Origin: Bosea vestrisii
GTDB lineage: Bacteria; Pseudomonadota; Alphaproteobacteria; Rhizobiales; Beijerinckiaceae
NCBI RefSeq assembly: GCF_030144325.1
Contig: NZ_CP126307.1
Location: forward strand, 4,182,001 to 4,246,000
DNA: 64,000 bases
Direction: 5' to 3'
The number at the start of each line of letters is the position of its first letter. Position 1 is the first letter of the stretch. The position numbers were made by a program, and so were the translations under genes. The notes under the pieces were generated by a model, which saw only the letters and a list, made by a program, of their open reading frames with translations, ran no database searches and had not been told where the DNA came from. This document shows, in pieces, positions 16,654-26,405 of this stretch.

Positions 16654-17783
16654 GCGACGCCATTCTCTCGGTCGTGTCCGTCGGCCCTCATGTATCAATC
16701 CAGGATGGTGGGCGAAGCGGTTTTATGCGCTTTGGGGTCCCACGTTCCGGCGCCATGGATCGAGCTTCGCTGGCGGCGGCTAATATCGCATTGGGTAATG
16801 CGGCCAACGCGCCAACTATCGAAGTATCGATGGGGGGCGTAGTACTGGAATGCCAGGCGGGCATCCTGTCTCTTGCCATAGCGGGGGGTGGATTTGTCGT
16901 CCAATGCGGTTCTGCAAAAGTCGGCTCCTGGTCGATCGTAACCCTCCGGACCGGTGAGCGGCTGACGATCCGGCCCGGCCATTGGGGAAGTTGGACCTAT
17001 CTGGCGTTCGCCGGCGAACTCGTGTCCGAACATTGGTTGGGTAGCGCCTCGACGCATGCTTCCTCAGGACTCGGAGGCGGTCGGCTTAAGGTCGGGCAGC
17101 TCTTGCACGTACGATCGGCGTCGCGACGCGAGGAGCGGGGAGGCGATATACCTTGCCCGGTTACGGCCAGGCCTCGTTCAGAGCTTCATATCGTTCTCGG
17201 CCCGCAGGAGCGCTTTTTCAGCGCCGATGCCCTCCAAACGCTGATGACGCGGAGCTACATTCTCAGCGATGCGTACGATCGTATGGGCGTGCGATTGAAA
17301 GGCCCCGCTTTGTCGCCAGAAGGGCTGTTAGACATGCCCTCGGAGGCAATTGTCAGAGGGTCGATTCAGGTCGCCGGTGACGGGGTGCCAACGATACTCC
17401 TGGCAGATCACCAGACCACCGGGGGCTACCCGAAGATCGCGACTGTGGTGGACTCAGAACTGGACAGCTTCGTTCAGCTTCGGAGCCGAGATGAGATCCG
17501 GTTTATTCCGATCAGCCCCGACAAGGCAGTTGAGCTTTCGAGGAGCCGCCACGCAGGCTTGGCGCGATACTATTCTGCAATTTCTACCGCCCGTGGAAGT
17601 CTGAGCCAGCGGTTGATGGGGGAAAACCTGATTAGCGGCGTGGTCGATGCCAAAGGCCGAAACCGCGAGGATATCAGGCCCCAAAGCCAAGGCGCCCCCC
17701 GCTTGAGGCTCAGTTATGAAAGATCTTTCCATGGGTTTCTCGGTCCCTCTATTCGTGCCGGGGCATCGGCCGGAACGCTTTGA
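16650..17783 (+). CDS. pxpC: 5-oxoprolinase subunit C-like protein (KipA/AHS2, carboxyltransferase family), copy A
   Basis: 377 aa, somewhat longer than typical (about 300-350). Motifs: VSIQDGGRSGFMRFGVPRSG, LGPQERFFS, RMGVRLKGP and the conserved ADHQTTGGYPKIATV. AHS2 proteins match the second half of the urea carboxylase carboxyltransferase and pair with AHS1 partners. The last 68 bases overlap the next gene, and the final ~60 residues look non-conserved (low-complexity RQ/SG-rich), so the end may be extended or slightly altered. Confidence 0.85.
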   Translation: MSDAILSVVSVGPHVSIQDGGRSGFMRFGVPRSGAMDRASLAAANIALGNAANAPTIEVSMGGVVLECQAGILSLAIAGGGFVVQCGSAKVGSWSIVTLRTGERLTIRPGHWGSWTYLAFAGELVSEHWLGSASTHASSGLGGGRLKVGQLLHVRSASRREERGGDIPCPVTARPRSELHIVLGPQERFFSADALQTLMTRSYILSDAYDRMGVRLKGPALSPEGLLDMPSEAIVRGSIQVAGDGVPTILLADHQTTGGYPKIATVVDSELDSFVQLRSRDEIRFIPISPDKAVELSRSRHAGLARYYSAISTARGSLSQRLMGENLISGVVDAKGRNREDIRPQSQGAPRLRLSYERSFHGFLGPSIRAGASAGTL

Positions 17784-18543
17784 GAAAGCCGCCTTTAGCG
17801 AAGCCGACGCTGTCATTCTCGACCTTGAGGATGCCGTCCCGGTCCTAGAAAAAGATAAGGCAAGAGCAAGCCTGCGAGTGGGCTTCTCGGACAAGCCGGT
17901 ACTCGTTCGGATTAATGGGCTCGGCACCCCGTGGCACGAGGCTGATCTCAAGGCAATTGTAGAGGGTGGACTCGACGGCGTCGTTGTCCCGAAGGCCGAG
18001 GGGAGCCAAGCATTCGAGGATCTATGTACGCAAATATCACTTCCAGTGATCCCTCTGATCGAAAGTGCGCGTGGTATCGCAGATGCTCGCCGCATCGCGG
18101 CGATGCCAAATGTGCTGCGTCTCGCGTTTGGGAGCATCGACTTCTGCGCAGACCTTGGTTGCGCGCACACGAACGAAGCACTCCTGGCAGCGCGTAGCGA
18201 CCTTGTTCTCTCATCTCGGCTCGCAAGTCTGGTCGCGCCAATCGATGGAGTGACCACGTCGATTGATGACGAGGCTGCAATCTTCGCGGACGCTCGGTAT
18301 GCGCGCGACTTAGGTTTCGCAGGCAAACTCTCTATCCACCCTCGTCAGGTCTCGGCGATCAAGAGTGGTCTGTCGCCTGACGAAAATGAAATTCTCTGGG
18401 CTTGCAAGGTGCTGACGACGGAAGACGGCGCGGCATCCGTGGATGGCTCGATGGTCGATGAGCCGGTTCGCATCCGCGCTAGAGATATCTTGAAGAGGGC
18501 TAAGACTGAAATCCCTTTGATCGTTCTGCCTATATCCAAGTGA
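17716..18543 (+). CDS. CitE-like CoA-ester lyase (HpcH/HpaI aldolase family)
   Basis: 275 aa. Barrel motifs: LFVPGHRPERFEKA, DAVILDLEDAVP (Mg ligands), VLVRINGLGTPW, VVPKAEG, IPLIESARGIADA, LAFGSIDFCADLG and KLSIHPRQV. These enzymes cleave malyl-CoA, citramalyl-CoA or similar (or hydrolyse them). M1 at 17716 overlaps pxpC; M6 at 17731 is an alternative start. Together with the CoA-transferase and MaoC-type hydratase at 3.4-5.3 kb it would complete an itaconate-like route to acetyl-CoA and pyruvate; the link is inference. Confidence 0.87.
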   Translation: MKDLSMGFSVPLFVPGHRPERFEKAAFSEADAVILDLEDAVPVLEKDKARASLRVGFSDKPVLVRINGLGTPWHEADLKAIVEGGLDGVVVPKAEGSQAFEDLCTQISLPVIPLIESARGIADARRIAAMPNVLRLAFGSIDFCADLGCAHTNEALLAARSDLVLSSRLASLVAPIDGVTTSIDDEAAIFADARYARDLGFAGKLSIHPRQVSAIKSGLSPDENEILWACKVLTTEDGAASVDGSMVDEPVRIRARDILKRAKTEIPLIVLPISK

Positions 18544-18550
18544 GGCCTCA

Positions 18551-19300
18551 ATGAAAATCTTAGTGCCCGTGAAGCGGGTGGTTGACTACAACGTGAAGAT
18601 CCGCGTCAAGGCGGACAGTTCTGGCGTCGAGCTTGCGAACGTGAAGATGTCGATGAACCCCTTCGACGAGATCGCGGTCGAAGAGGCGCTGCGGCTTAAG
18701 GAAGCGGGCAAGGCGACCGAGGTGATCGTCGTGTCGGTCGGCCCCGCGCAGGCGGCCGAGACGATCCGGACCGGCCTCGCCATGGGCGCCGATCGCGGCA
18801 TCCTGGTGAAGGTCGATGGCATCGTCGAGCCGCTGGCGGTCGCCAAGCTTCTGAAGAAGGTCGTCGAGCAGGAGGCGCCCGGCCTCGTCATTCTCGGCAA
18901 GCAGGCGATCGACGACGATTGCAACCAGACTGGCCAGATGCTCGGCGCCCTGCTCGGCTGGCCGCAGGGCACCTTCGCCTCGAAGGTCGAGTTGGCTGCA
19001 GATAGCATCGACGTCACTCGCGAGGTCGATGGTGGCCTGCAGACGGTATCGCTCAAGCTGCCCGCGATCGTCACCACGGACCTGCGCCTCAACGAGCCGC
19101 GCTATGCCTCGCTGCCCAACATCATGAAGGCGAAGAAGAAGCCGCTCGACGAGACCTCGGCCGAGACGCTGGGCGTCGATGTCGCATCGCGCCTAAAAGT
19201 GCTGAGGACGGTCGAGCCAGCCGGCCGTTCCGCCGGCGTCAAGGTGGCCAATGCCGCCGAACTCGTCTCGAGACTCAAGAACGAAGCGGGAGTGCTGTGA
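18551..19300 (+). CDS. etfB: Electron transfer flavoprotein beta subunit
   Basis: 249 aa. Hallmarks: MKILVPVKRVVDYNVKIRVK, NPFDEIAVEEALRLKE, the AMP-binding region (VVSVGPAQAAETIRTGLAMG), LVILGKQAIDDDCNQTGQML and the recognition loop RYASLPNIMKAKKKP. EtfAB carries electrons from acyl-CoA dehydrogenases and related flavoenzymes to ETF:quinone oxidoreductase. Its stop overlaps the etfA start (TGATG). The whole-protein resemblance to alphaproteobacterial core EtfB supports the host assignment. Confidence 0.97.
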   Translation: MKILVPVKRVVDYNVKIRVKADSSGVELANVKMSMNPFDEIAVEEALRLKEAGKATEVIVVSVGPAQAAETIRTGLAMGADRGILVKVDGIVEPLAVAKLLKKVVEQEAPGLVILGKQAIDDDCNQTGQMLGALLGWPQGTFASKVELAADSIDVTREVDGGLQTVSLKLPAIVTTDLRLNEPRYASLPNIMKAKKKPLDETSAETLGVDVASRLKVLRTVEPAGRSAGVKVANAAELVSRLKNEAGVL

Positions 19301-20256
19301 TGGCCACGCTGCTGATTGCAGAACACGACAACGCCTCGCTCAAGGACGCGACCACCAAGGCGCTGACCGCGGCCAAGGCGCTCGGCGCCCCCGTTCACAT
19401 CCTGGTCGCCGGGCAGAACGCCAAGGCCGCCGCCGATTCGGCAGCCAAGCTCGATGGCGTCGAGAAGTTGCTGCTGGCCGACGCCGCCGCTTACGGGCAC
19501 AACCTGGCCGAGCCGCTGGCGGCCCTGATCGTCAAGCTCGCCGAGAGCTATGACGCCATCGTCGCGCCCTCGACTACGACGGGCAAGAACGTGCTGCCGC
19601 GCGTTGCCGCGCTGCTCGACGTGATGCAGGTCTCGGACGTGATCAAGGTCGTCTCGCCCGACACCTTCGAGCGCCCGGTCTATGCCGGCAACGCGATCCA
19701 GACCGTGCAGTCGAATGAGCCCAAGAAGCTCCTGACCATCCGCACCGCCTCCTTCCAGGCGACGGGCCAAGTGGCTGATGGAGCCGGCTCGGCCGCGGTC
19801 GAGACCGTCTCCGCGGCCGAGGATCCCGGCCTGTCGAGCTTCAAGGGCGAGGAGGTCGCCAAATCCGACCGTCCGGAGCTGGCCTCCGCCAAGATCATCA
19901 TTTCGGGCGGGCGCGCGCTCGCCTCGTCGGAGAACTTCACCAAGGTGATCGAGCCCGTCGCCGATCGTCTCGGCGCGGCCATGGGCGCCTCGCGCGCCGC
20001 CGTCGATGCCGGCTATGCGCCCAACGACTGGCAGGTCGGCCAGACCGGCAAGGTGGTCGCCCCTGAGCTCTACATCGCGGTCGGCATCTCCGGCGCGATC
20101 CAGCATCTCGCCGGCATGAAAGACTCGAAGGTCATTGTCGCCATCAACAAGGACGAGGAAGCCCCTATCTTCCAGATCGCCGATTACGGCCTCGTCGGCG
20201 ACCTCTTCACCGTCATGCCCGAACTCGACGCAGAACTCGCCAAAGCCGGCAAGTAA
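19300..20256 (+). CDS. etfA: Electron transfer flavoprotein alpha subunit
   Basis: 318 aa. N-terminal domain ATLLIAEHDNASLKDATTKA; the FAD-binding C-terminal domain has IIISGGRALASSENF, LGAAMGASRAAVDAGYAPND, QVGQTGKVVAPELYIAVGIS, GAIQHLAGMKDSKVIVAINK and DLFTVMPEL. ATG 19300 overlaps the etfB stop. An ETF pair here would accept electrons from the acyl-CoA dehydrogenase at 6134-7294 and possibly the DAO-type oxidoreductases. Confidence 0.97.
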   Translation: MATLLIAEHDNASLKDATTKALTAAKALGAPVHILVAGQNAKAAADSAAKLDGVEKLLLADAAAYGHNLAEPLAALIVKLAESYDAIVAPSTTTGKNVLPRVAALLDVMQVSDVIKVVSPDTFERPVYAGNAIQTVQSNEPKKLLTIRTASFQATGQVADGAGSAAVETVSAAEDPGLSSFKGEEVAKSDRPELASAKIIISGGRALASSENFTKVIEPVADRLGAAMGASRAAVDAGYAPNDWQVGQTGKVVAPELYIAVGISGAIQHLAGMKDSKVIVAINKDEEAPIFQIADYGLVGDLFTVMPELDAELAKAGK

Positions 20257-20361
20257 GGTCGGCAAGTCGCAAGGCTCTGTCCGCCGCCGGTACATTTTTT
20301 GAAATGGCTCTAGGCCGCCCGCAGGCGGCTTGGCCGAACTGCTCTGCGATGGACCGCCCTC

Positions 20362-23300
20362 ATGATGACGCCCATCACCAAGATCCTTGTCGCCAACCGC
20401 TCGGAGATCGCCATCCGGGTCTTCCGCGCCGCCAATGAACTTGGCTTGAAGACGGTCGCAGTCTGGGCTGAGGAGGACAAGCTCGCGCTGCACCGCTTCA
20501 AGGCCGATGAAAGCTATCGGATCGGTCGCGGCCCGCATCTGCCGCGCGATTTCGGTCCGATCGAAAGCTATCTTTCGATCGACGAGATCATCCGCGTGGC
20601 GAAGCTCTCCGGCGCTGATGCGATCCATCCGGGATATGGGCTGCTCTCCGAGAGTCCCGAATTCGCCGAGGCCTGCGCGGCGAACGGCATTACCTTCATC
20701 GGGCCGACGCCCGACACCATGCGCCAGCTTGGCAACAAGGTTGCCGCCCGCAATCTGGCGATCTCGCTTGGGGTGCCCGTAGTCCCCGCAACCGAGCCTC
20801 TTCCTGACGATTTTCGGGCGGTCGAGAAGATGGCCGAAGCCATCGGTTATCCCGTCATGCTTAAGGCGTCCTGGGGCGGAGGCGGCCGGGGTATGCGTGT
20901 CATCAGGAGCGCTGCGGACCTTGCCCGGGAAGTGACCGAGGCGAAGCGTGAGGCCAAGGCGGCCTTCGGCAAGGACGAGGTATATCTCGAAAAGCTCGTC
21001 GAGCGCGCCCGCCACGTCGAGAGCCAGATCCTCGGCGACCGGCACGGCAACGTAGTCCATCTCTACGAGCGGGACTGCTCGATCCAGCGGCGCAACCAGA
21101 AGGTCATCGAGCGCGCTCCCGCCCCCTACCTGAACGAGGCCCAACGCGCCGAGCTCGCTGCCCATTCGCTGCGCATCGCCGAGGCCACGCGTTATGTCGG
21201 CGCCGGCACGGTCGAGTACCTGATGGATGTCGATACCGGGCGATTCTACTTCATCGAGGTCAACCCCCGCATCCAGGTCGAGCATACGGTCACCGAGCTC
21301 GTCACCGGCATCGACATCGTGAAGGCGCAGATCCACATCCTCGAAGGCCATGCCATCGGCACGGAGGCGTCCGGAGTGCCTCCGCAGGCCGATATCCGTC
21401 TCAACGGTCACGCGCTCCAATGCCGCGTAACCACAGAAGATCCGGAGCAGAACTTCATTCCCGACTACGGACGCATCACCGGCTATCGTGCTGCATCCGG
21501 CTTCGGCATCCGGCTCGACGGCGGCACCGCCTATCCCGGCGCAGTCATCACCCGCTACTACGATCCGCTCCTGGAGAAGGTCACCGCCTGGGCGCCCACA
21601 CCCGGTGAAGTGATCGCGCGCATGGACCGGGCGCTGCGCGAGTTCCGAATTCGCGGCGTAGCGACAAACCTCACCTTCCTCGAGGCGATCGTCGGACACC
21701 CGGCCTTTGCGGAGATGAGCTACACGACGCGCTTCATCGACACCACGCCGGAGCTCTTTCGGCAGGTGAAGCGGCAGGACCGCGCAACCAAACTTCTGAC
21801 CTATCTCGCCGACGTTACCGTCAACGGCCATCCCGAAGCGCGTGACCGGGCGCGACCACCGGCCAATGCGGCGGCTCCGGCCCCTCCCTTCACCGATGCG
21901 CCGATCATCCCGGGTACGCGTCAGAAGCTGGATGAACTCGGTCCGCATGGCTTCGCGCGCTGGGTGCGCGCACATAAGCCGCTGCTCATCACCGACACCA
22001 CGATGCGAGACGCCCACCAATCGCTTCTGGCGACACGGATGCGCAGTTACGACATCGGCCGTATCGCGCCGGCATACGCGCGCGCTCTGCCCAACCTATT
22101 CTCGCTCGAATGCTGGGGAGGGGCGACCTTCGACGTCGCCATGCGCTTCCTGACGGAGGATCCCTGGGAGCGCCTCGCGAAAATTCGCGAGGGCGCGCCC
22201 AACATCCTCTTACAGATGCTGCTGCGCGGCGCGAACGGCGTCGGCTACAAGAACTATCCGGACAATGTCGTGCGCTATTTCATCCGCCAGGCGGCGCAGG
22301 GCGGCATCGATCTGTTTCGGGTCTTTGACTGCCTGAACTGGGTCGACAACATGCGCGTCTCCATGGACGCGGTGATCGCCGAAGGCAAGCTCTGTGAGGC
22401 AGCGATCTGCTACACCGGCGACATCCTCAACGCCGCCAGGCCCAAATATGACCTGAGATATTATGCTCGGCTCGCCGCGGAGCTGGAGAAAGCGGGCGCG
22501 CATTTGATCGCGCTTAAGGACATGGCCGGGCTACTAAAGCCCGCTGCGGCGCGAGTCTTGTTCAAGGGTCTGCGCGAGGCAACAGACCTGCCGATCCATT
22601 TCCACACCCATGATACGTCCGGCATCGCGGCCTCGACCGTGCTGGCAGCCGTCGAGTCCGGCGTCGACATCATCGATGCGGCGATGGATGCGGTTTCGGG
22701 CGGGACCTCGCAGCCCTGCCTGGGTTCCATCGTCGAGGCGCTGAGCGGATCTGAACATGATCCTCGGCTGGATCCCGCCTGGATTCGGCGCATCTCCTTC
22801 TACTGGGAGTCGGTGCGTAACCAGTACGCAGCGTTTGAGAGCGACCTTAAGGGGCCGGCCTCGGAGGTCTATCTTCACGAGATGCCGGGCGGCCAGTTTA
22901 CCAACCTGAAGGAGCAGGCGCGTTCGCTCGGGCTTGAGGCGCGCTGGCACGATGTGGCGCAGGCCTATGCCGACGCGAACCGCATGTTCGGCGATATCGT
23001 CAAGGTGACGCCATCCTCGAAGGTTGTCGGCGACATGGCTCTGATGATGGTCAGCCAAGACCTGTCCGTCGCGGATGTCGAGAACCCGGGTAAGGACATC
23101 GCCTTCCCGGAATCGGTGGTCTCAATGTTCAAAGGCGATCTCGGCCAGCCGACGGGCGGCTGGCCCGAGGCGCTCCAGAAAAAAGGTGTTGAAGGGCGAG
23201 CCCTTTTATACGGTGCGGCCCGGATCGCTTCTGCCGGAATTGAATCTCGATGAAGAGAGGAGAGAGATCGAGGCCAAGTTGTCTCGCCCGGTCAGCGATG

Positions 23301-23824
23301 CCGAGTTCGCATCCTATCTCATGTACCCGAAGGTCTTCACCGAGTTCGCACTTACTGCCGAAAACTACGGCCCGGTCAGCACCTTGTCGACCCCTGCCTA
23401 TTTCTACGGACTTACAGTCGGTGAGGAGGTTCTGCCTGAGATCGAGAAGGGCAAGGCGCTGGTCATCCAGCACGTAGCAACCGCCGAGCCTGACGAGCAG
23501 GCTATGGTCAAGGTCTTCTTTGAGCTCAACGGCCAGGCGCGCATGGTGAAGGTACCCGATCGCAATCGGGTTGCGAGCCGGCCGACGCGGCGCAAGGCGG
23601 AGCCGGGGCAATCAAGCCAGGTCGGTGCACCGATGCCAGGCGTGATATCAACCGTGGCCGCCGCGGTCGGTCAATCGGTCAAGGCTGGCGACGTCCTGCT
23701 CTCGATCGAGGCGATGAAGATGGAGACAGCTCTGCACGCCGAGCGGGATGGTACGGTAAGCGAGGTGCTCGTGAAGATCGGTGACCAGATCGACACCAAA
23801 GACCTGCTCGTCACGCTGATCTAA
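20362..23824 (+). pseudogene. pyc: Pyruvate carboxylase, full-length but with a single-base frameshift
   Basis: About 1150 residues, full family length. Biotin carboxylase domain (1-450): KILVANRSEIAIRVFRAANE, the ATP loop GGGGRGMRV, FIEVNPRIQVEHTVTE. Carboxyltransferase domain (~530-800): TTMRDAHQSLLATRMR, the carbamylation Lys in ALKDMAGLLKP, HFHTHDTSG. Then the PC-specific linker and a biotinyl domain with EAMKMET. After WPEALQKK the frame shifts; VLKGEPFYTVRPGSLLPEL continues in another frame. The break is a run of six As (23179-23184) where five are expected. It makes oxaloacetate from pyruvate and would feed pyruvate from the CitE reaction into the TCA cycle. Confidence 0.92.
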
Positions 23825-23835
23825 GTGCGCTGCGA

Positions 23836-24531
23836 ATGACCCAACCGACCTTGATCCTGATTCCTGGCCTCCTCAACGACGCGGAATTGTGGCACGATCA
23901 GGTCAGTGCGCTGTCCCAGATAGCGGACTGCCGCGTCGCCGACATTACGAAGGGTGCGAGCCTGGGGGAGATAGCGCAGGATGTGTTAGCCGGCGCCCCA
24001 GAGCGTTTCGCGCTCGCCGGGTTCTCGCTCGGCGGCTACGTGGCAATTGAAATGGCGCGCCTAGCGCCGGACCGGATCGAGCGGCTCGCACTGCTCGATA
24101 CTTCGATCCAGGCCGACAGTCCCGAACGTATCGCGATGCGCCGCGCACTTGATAAGGCGGCTCGCGTGGCAGGCAGGTTCCACGGGTTTGGCGACAGGCT
24201 GCTTAGGTCGTATCTGGCTGACAGCCACCTGTCCAATGAGACGATTGTTTCCCGAATTCGCGGTATGACCGAGCGGTTAGGACCAGAGGTGTTCGTCAGG
24301 CAGAACAATATCGAGCGCAAGGATGGGGCGGCGGTGTTGCGCAAGTTGCGCTGCCCGGTCCTTATCTTAGCCGGGGAGCACGATGCACTGACCCCTTTCG
24401 CGGGTCATGAAGCAATGGCTACGTTGGTCCCACATGCCGAACTCGTCCGAATTCCCGACGCCGGCCACATGACGCCGATTGAGAATCCGCTGGCGGTCAA
24501 CGAAGCTCTCCGTCGCTGGATGGCGGCATAG
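23836..24531 (+). CDS. Alpha/beta hydrolase
   Basis: 231 aa. Oxyanion region LIPGLLNDAELWHDQ, nucleophile elbow GFSLGG (Ser), Asp in LAGEHDALTPF and His in DAGHMTPIENP form a complete triad. It starts 11 bases after the pyruvate carboxylase stop, so it is the last gene of the long plus-strand run. The substrate is unknown; small esters, lactones or thioesters are typical. Confidence 0.88.
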   Translation: MTQPTLILIPGLLNDAELWHDQVSALSQIADCRVADITKGASLGEIAQDVLAGAPERFALAGFSLGGYVAIEMARLAPDRIERLALLDTSIQADSPERIAMRRALDKAARVAGRFHGFGDRLLRSYLADSHLSNETIVSRIRGMTERLGPEVFVRQNNIERKDGAAVLRKLRCPVLILAGEHDALTPFAGHEAMATLVPHAELVRIPDAGHMTPIENPLAVNEALRRWMAA

Positions 24532-24638
24532 GGCTGGAACGACAGCTGAGCCAGGCTCGGCTTTGGCCCAGAGCACTTCTGCACATAATTGTGCCCACTC
24601 ACAATTTGAAGGCAGTCTCACTTATTGCGCGGAAGCGC

Positions 24639-24885
24639 TTAACGATTCCATACCCGGGAGAGGTAGCGAACCACGTTACCGCCCATAATGGCTCCAATCT
24701 GCGGCTGCGATTATAGCGAAGCCACGATCTGAGCAGCGCTGTTGCCTGTCCTCGATTTCCCTTGAGCGCTACGGTGGGGGTTGCCTCGACTTCAGGTACA
24801 TATCGATGAACTCGCGCCGCTGAAGCGGCGGGGATATCGTATCAATAAAGATAGCGTCGTTGTGCAGTTGCTCGGACGACGTCAT
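24639..24885 (-). pseudogene. Dipeptidase (peptidase M19-like) remnant
   Basis: From the minus-strand ATG at 24885 the sequence reads MTSSEQLHNDAIFIDTISPP then QRREFIDMYLK, which resembles the start of M19 (renal dipeptidase-type) enzymes, continuing after a frameshift as ATPTVA. About 130 bases later another frame reads AIMGGNVVRYLSRVWNR-stop, resembling the family C-terminus. The barrel with its zinc ligands is deleted. Identification rests on short stretches. Confidence 0.45.
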
Positions 24886-24935
24886 GCCCAAATCCGTTCA
24901 TCGAAATCCGTTGGGATGAAATATCTCCCGAGCGT

Positions 24936-25892
24936 CTAGGCGATTTGCTTGGCAGAAGCGTCCTCAACACTGCTTTCGAAAACCGCTACCGCCGCAATGA
25001 GATCGAAGTGGCCCCCACCAGCGTTCTTGTAGACGGTGATGTCTTCGTTTGTTGTTCGTCCTTGGACCTTGCCCTGTATGAGGTCGTAAAGATCGCCGAG
25101 AACATCCGACTTATCGATCACGCCGGCCGCAATTGGCGTGAGGATATCGCCGACCCCAGCGAAGGCGGATTCAAAGCGATCAACAAACACTCGGGATCGG
25201 CGCATAGCATCGTCATCTGATTCACGGGTCTTCTCGGTGTAGCCGCCGACGAGATCAAGATGCGTACCAGGGCGCAGTAGTGCGCCTTTGATGAGGGGGG
25301 TATGGCTCCTGGTGCAGGTGGTGATGAGATCGGACGTCGACACCGCTTCATCAAGATCGGTTACCGAAATTGCATCAAAGCCTTCATCCCGCAGCTGGCC
25401 CGCGACGTGCGCGGCGCGATCCGAAGTACGATTCCAGATTCTGATACGCCGCAGCGTCGGATGAGCGGTGCTGTGGGCACGGACAAGCCAGCGGGACATC
25501 TCTCCCGCGCCCACAACGAGCATCGTTTCAATGCCGGGGCGGGCCAGAATTTTTGCGCCAACAGCTGAATCGGCTGCGGTTCTCCAATATGTGATCTCGG
25601 TTCCATCCACGGTTACGAGAGGGCGGCCATCCTGCCCATCAAAGAGCACGCAAATCGCCTGGATGGCCGGCAATACACCGCGCGATAGATTTGAAGGGAA
25701 GCTGGTAATCAACTTGCTCGCCATAAACCGTCCGGCATCGACCGCGTGCCGGACAAAGTAATGAGAGCTCTCGGTTCCAAGCATCGCGTCCTGTATTTCG
25801 ATTCTTGGCCTGCTATGAGCGTCCTCAATCGCGCATATCATCTTATCGAAATTGAGAGATCGGCGAATTTCAGTTTTGTCAATGTAACGCAT
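24936..25892 (-). CDS. Ornithine cyclodeaminase/mu-crystallin family protein
   Basis: 318 aa. N-terminal dimer and substrate region (SSHYFVRHAVDAGRFMASKL), then a Rossmann domain with MLVVGAGEMSRWLVRAHSTA and IRIWNRTSDRAAHVA. GTHLDLVGGYTEKTRES and the C-terminal TVYKNAGGG are family hallmarks. Members are NAD(P)-dependent: ornithine cyclodeaminase, delta1-piperideine/pyrroline-2-carboxylate reductase, or amino-acid dehydrogenases. It stands between a dipeptidase remnant and a peptide-binding-protein remnant, so it may be the survivor of a decayed peptide/amino-acid cluster. GC is lower than its neighbours. Confidence 0.85.
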   Translation of the reverse strand: MRYIDKTEIRRSLNFDKMICAIEDAHSRPRIEIQDAMLGTESSHYFVRHAVDAGRFMASKLITSFPSNLSRGVLPAIQAICVLFDGQDGRPLVTVDGTEITYWRTAADSAVGAKILARPGIETMLVVGAGEMSRWLVRAHSTAHPTLRRIRIWNRTSDRAAHVAGQLRDEGFDAISVTDLDEAVSTSDLITTCTRSHTPLIKGALLRPGTHLDLVGGYTEKTRESDDDAMRRSRVFVDRFESAFAGVGDILTPIAAGVIDKSDVLGDLYDLIQGKVQGRTTNEDITVYKNAGGGHFDLIAAVAVFESSVEDASAKQIA

Positions 25893-26029
25893 GGATACCT
25901 CTATCGGAGATTATTAGCAGGCAGAGGAGAGACAGCCCAAGTACCGTTGGGATGATGCCGAGACCCTTTAGCCTCAGATGGCGTCGCAAAACGTCGACGA
26001 TGACCCGCGCCGCGGTCGCCGGATCGTGA

Positions 26030-26288
26030 GTCGAGGGTCTTGTCGCCGGCAAATTGATGGGCGGAAGCCAAAGCCGGCTTGAATTCGCTGGTCTTCAGAT
26101 CTTTGTCTATGAGCAGATCAAAAATCTGCCGACCATCGATAACTCCCGGTGACCCGGTCCATTGAAGTAATCGAGTGTATTATTTCGGTGTCGAGTACGA
26201 CGTTTAGAGTGTCTTCGCTCTTTCCGGCAGAAGCTGGACTTGAGACAAGCAGGAGAGTGGCCGCAGCAGCAGCTGAAAACGATCGCAT
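26030..26288 (-). pseudogene. Family-5 (peptide/nickel type) ABC substrate-binding protein remnant
   Basis: Minus-strand ATG at 26288 with a GGGGAAAG site opens a Sec signal peptide (MRSFSAAAAATLLLVSSP, then ASA) and DTLNVVLDTEI. Two frame changes follow, one at a run of five Ts, giving LDYFNGPG and then DLLIDKDLKTSEFKPALASA, which match the start of SBP_bac_5 lobes. Similarity ends near 26040, leaving under 90 of about 500 residues. It has lost function. Confidence 0.6.
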
Positions 26289-26294
26289 GACTTT

Positions 26295-26314
26295 CCCCTT
26301 TTTGTAAAAAGGGG
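26295..26314. repeat. Perfect inverted repeat over the ribosome site of the SBP remnant
   Basis: CCCCTTTTTGTAAAAAGGGG, arms of nine bases. On the minus strand it lies just upstream of the remnant's ATG and covers its GGGG ribosome site, so it could hide that site in mRNA or act as a protein-binding palindrome. No known family is assigned. Confidence 0.4.
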
Positions 26315-26405
26315 AGGTTAGGACAGCTTGAAAAGGGATGTCAATAAATTTTCAAACAGGAAAAGGCAAAAAGATTCTACGGCACTGTCACGTTCGGATT
26401 GATCC

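Noticed and set aside
20310..20330. Hairpin GCCGCC-CGCA-GGCGGC as an etfA terminator
   Set aside because: No T run follows. It lies just before the pyruvate carboxylase gene and may be chance in GC-rich DNA.
19102..22020. 972-codon open frame on the minus strand opposite etfBA and pyruvate carboxylase
   Set aside because: It lies opposite three strongly recognisable genes. Long antisense frames are expected in high-GC coding DNA, and it has no family motif.
8451..24531. Treating the plus-strand run as one certain operon
   Set aside because: Most gaps are small, but gaps of 68-105 bases before 9673 and 20362 could hold promoters, so a single transcript cannot be claimed.
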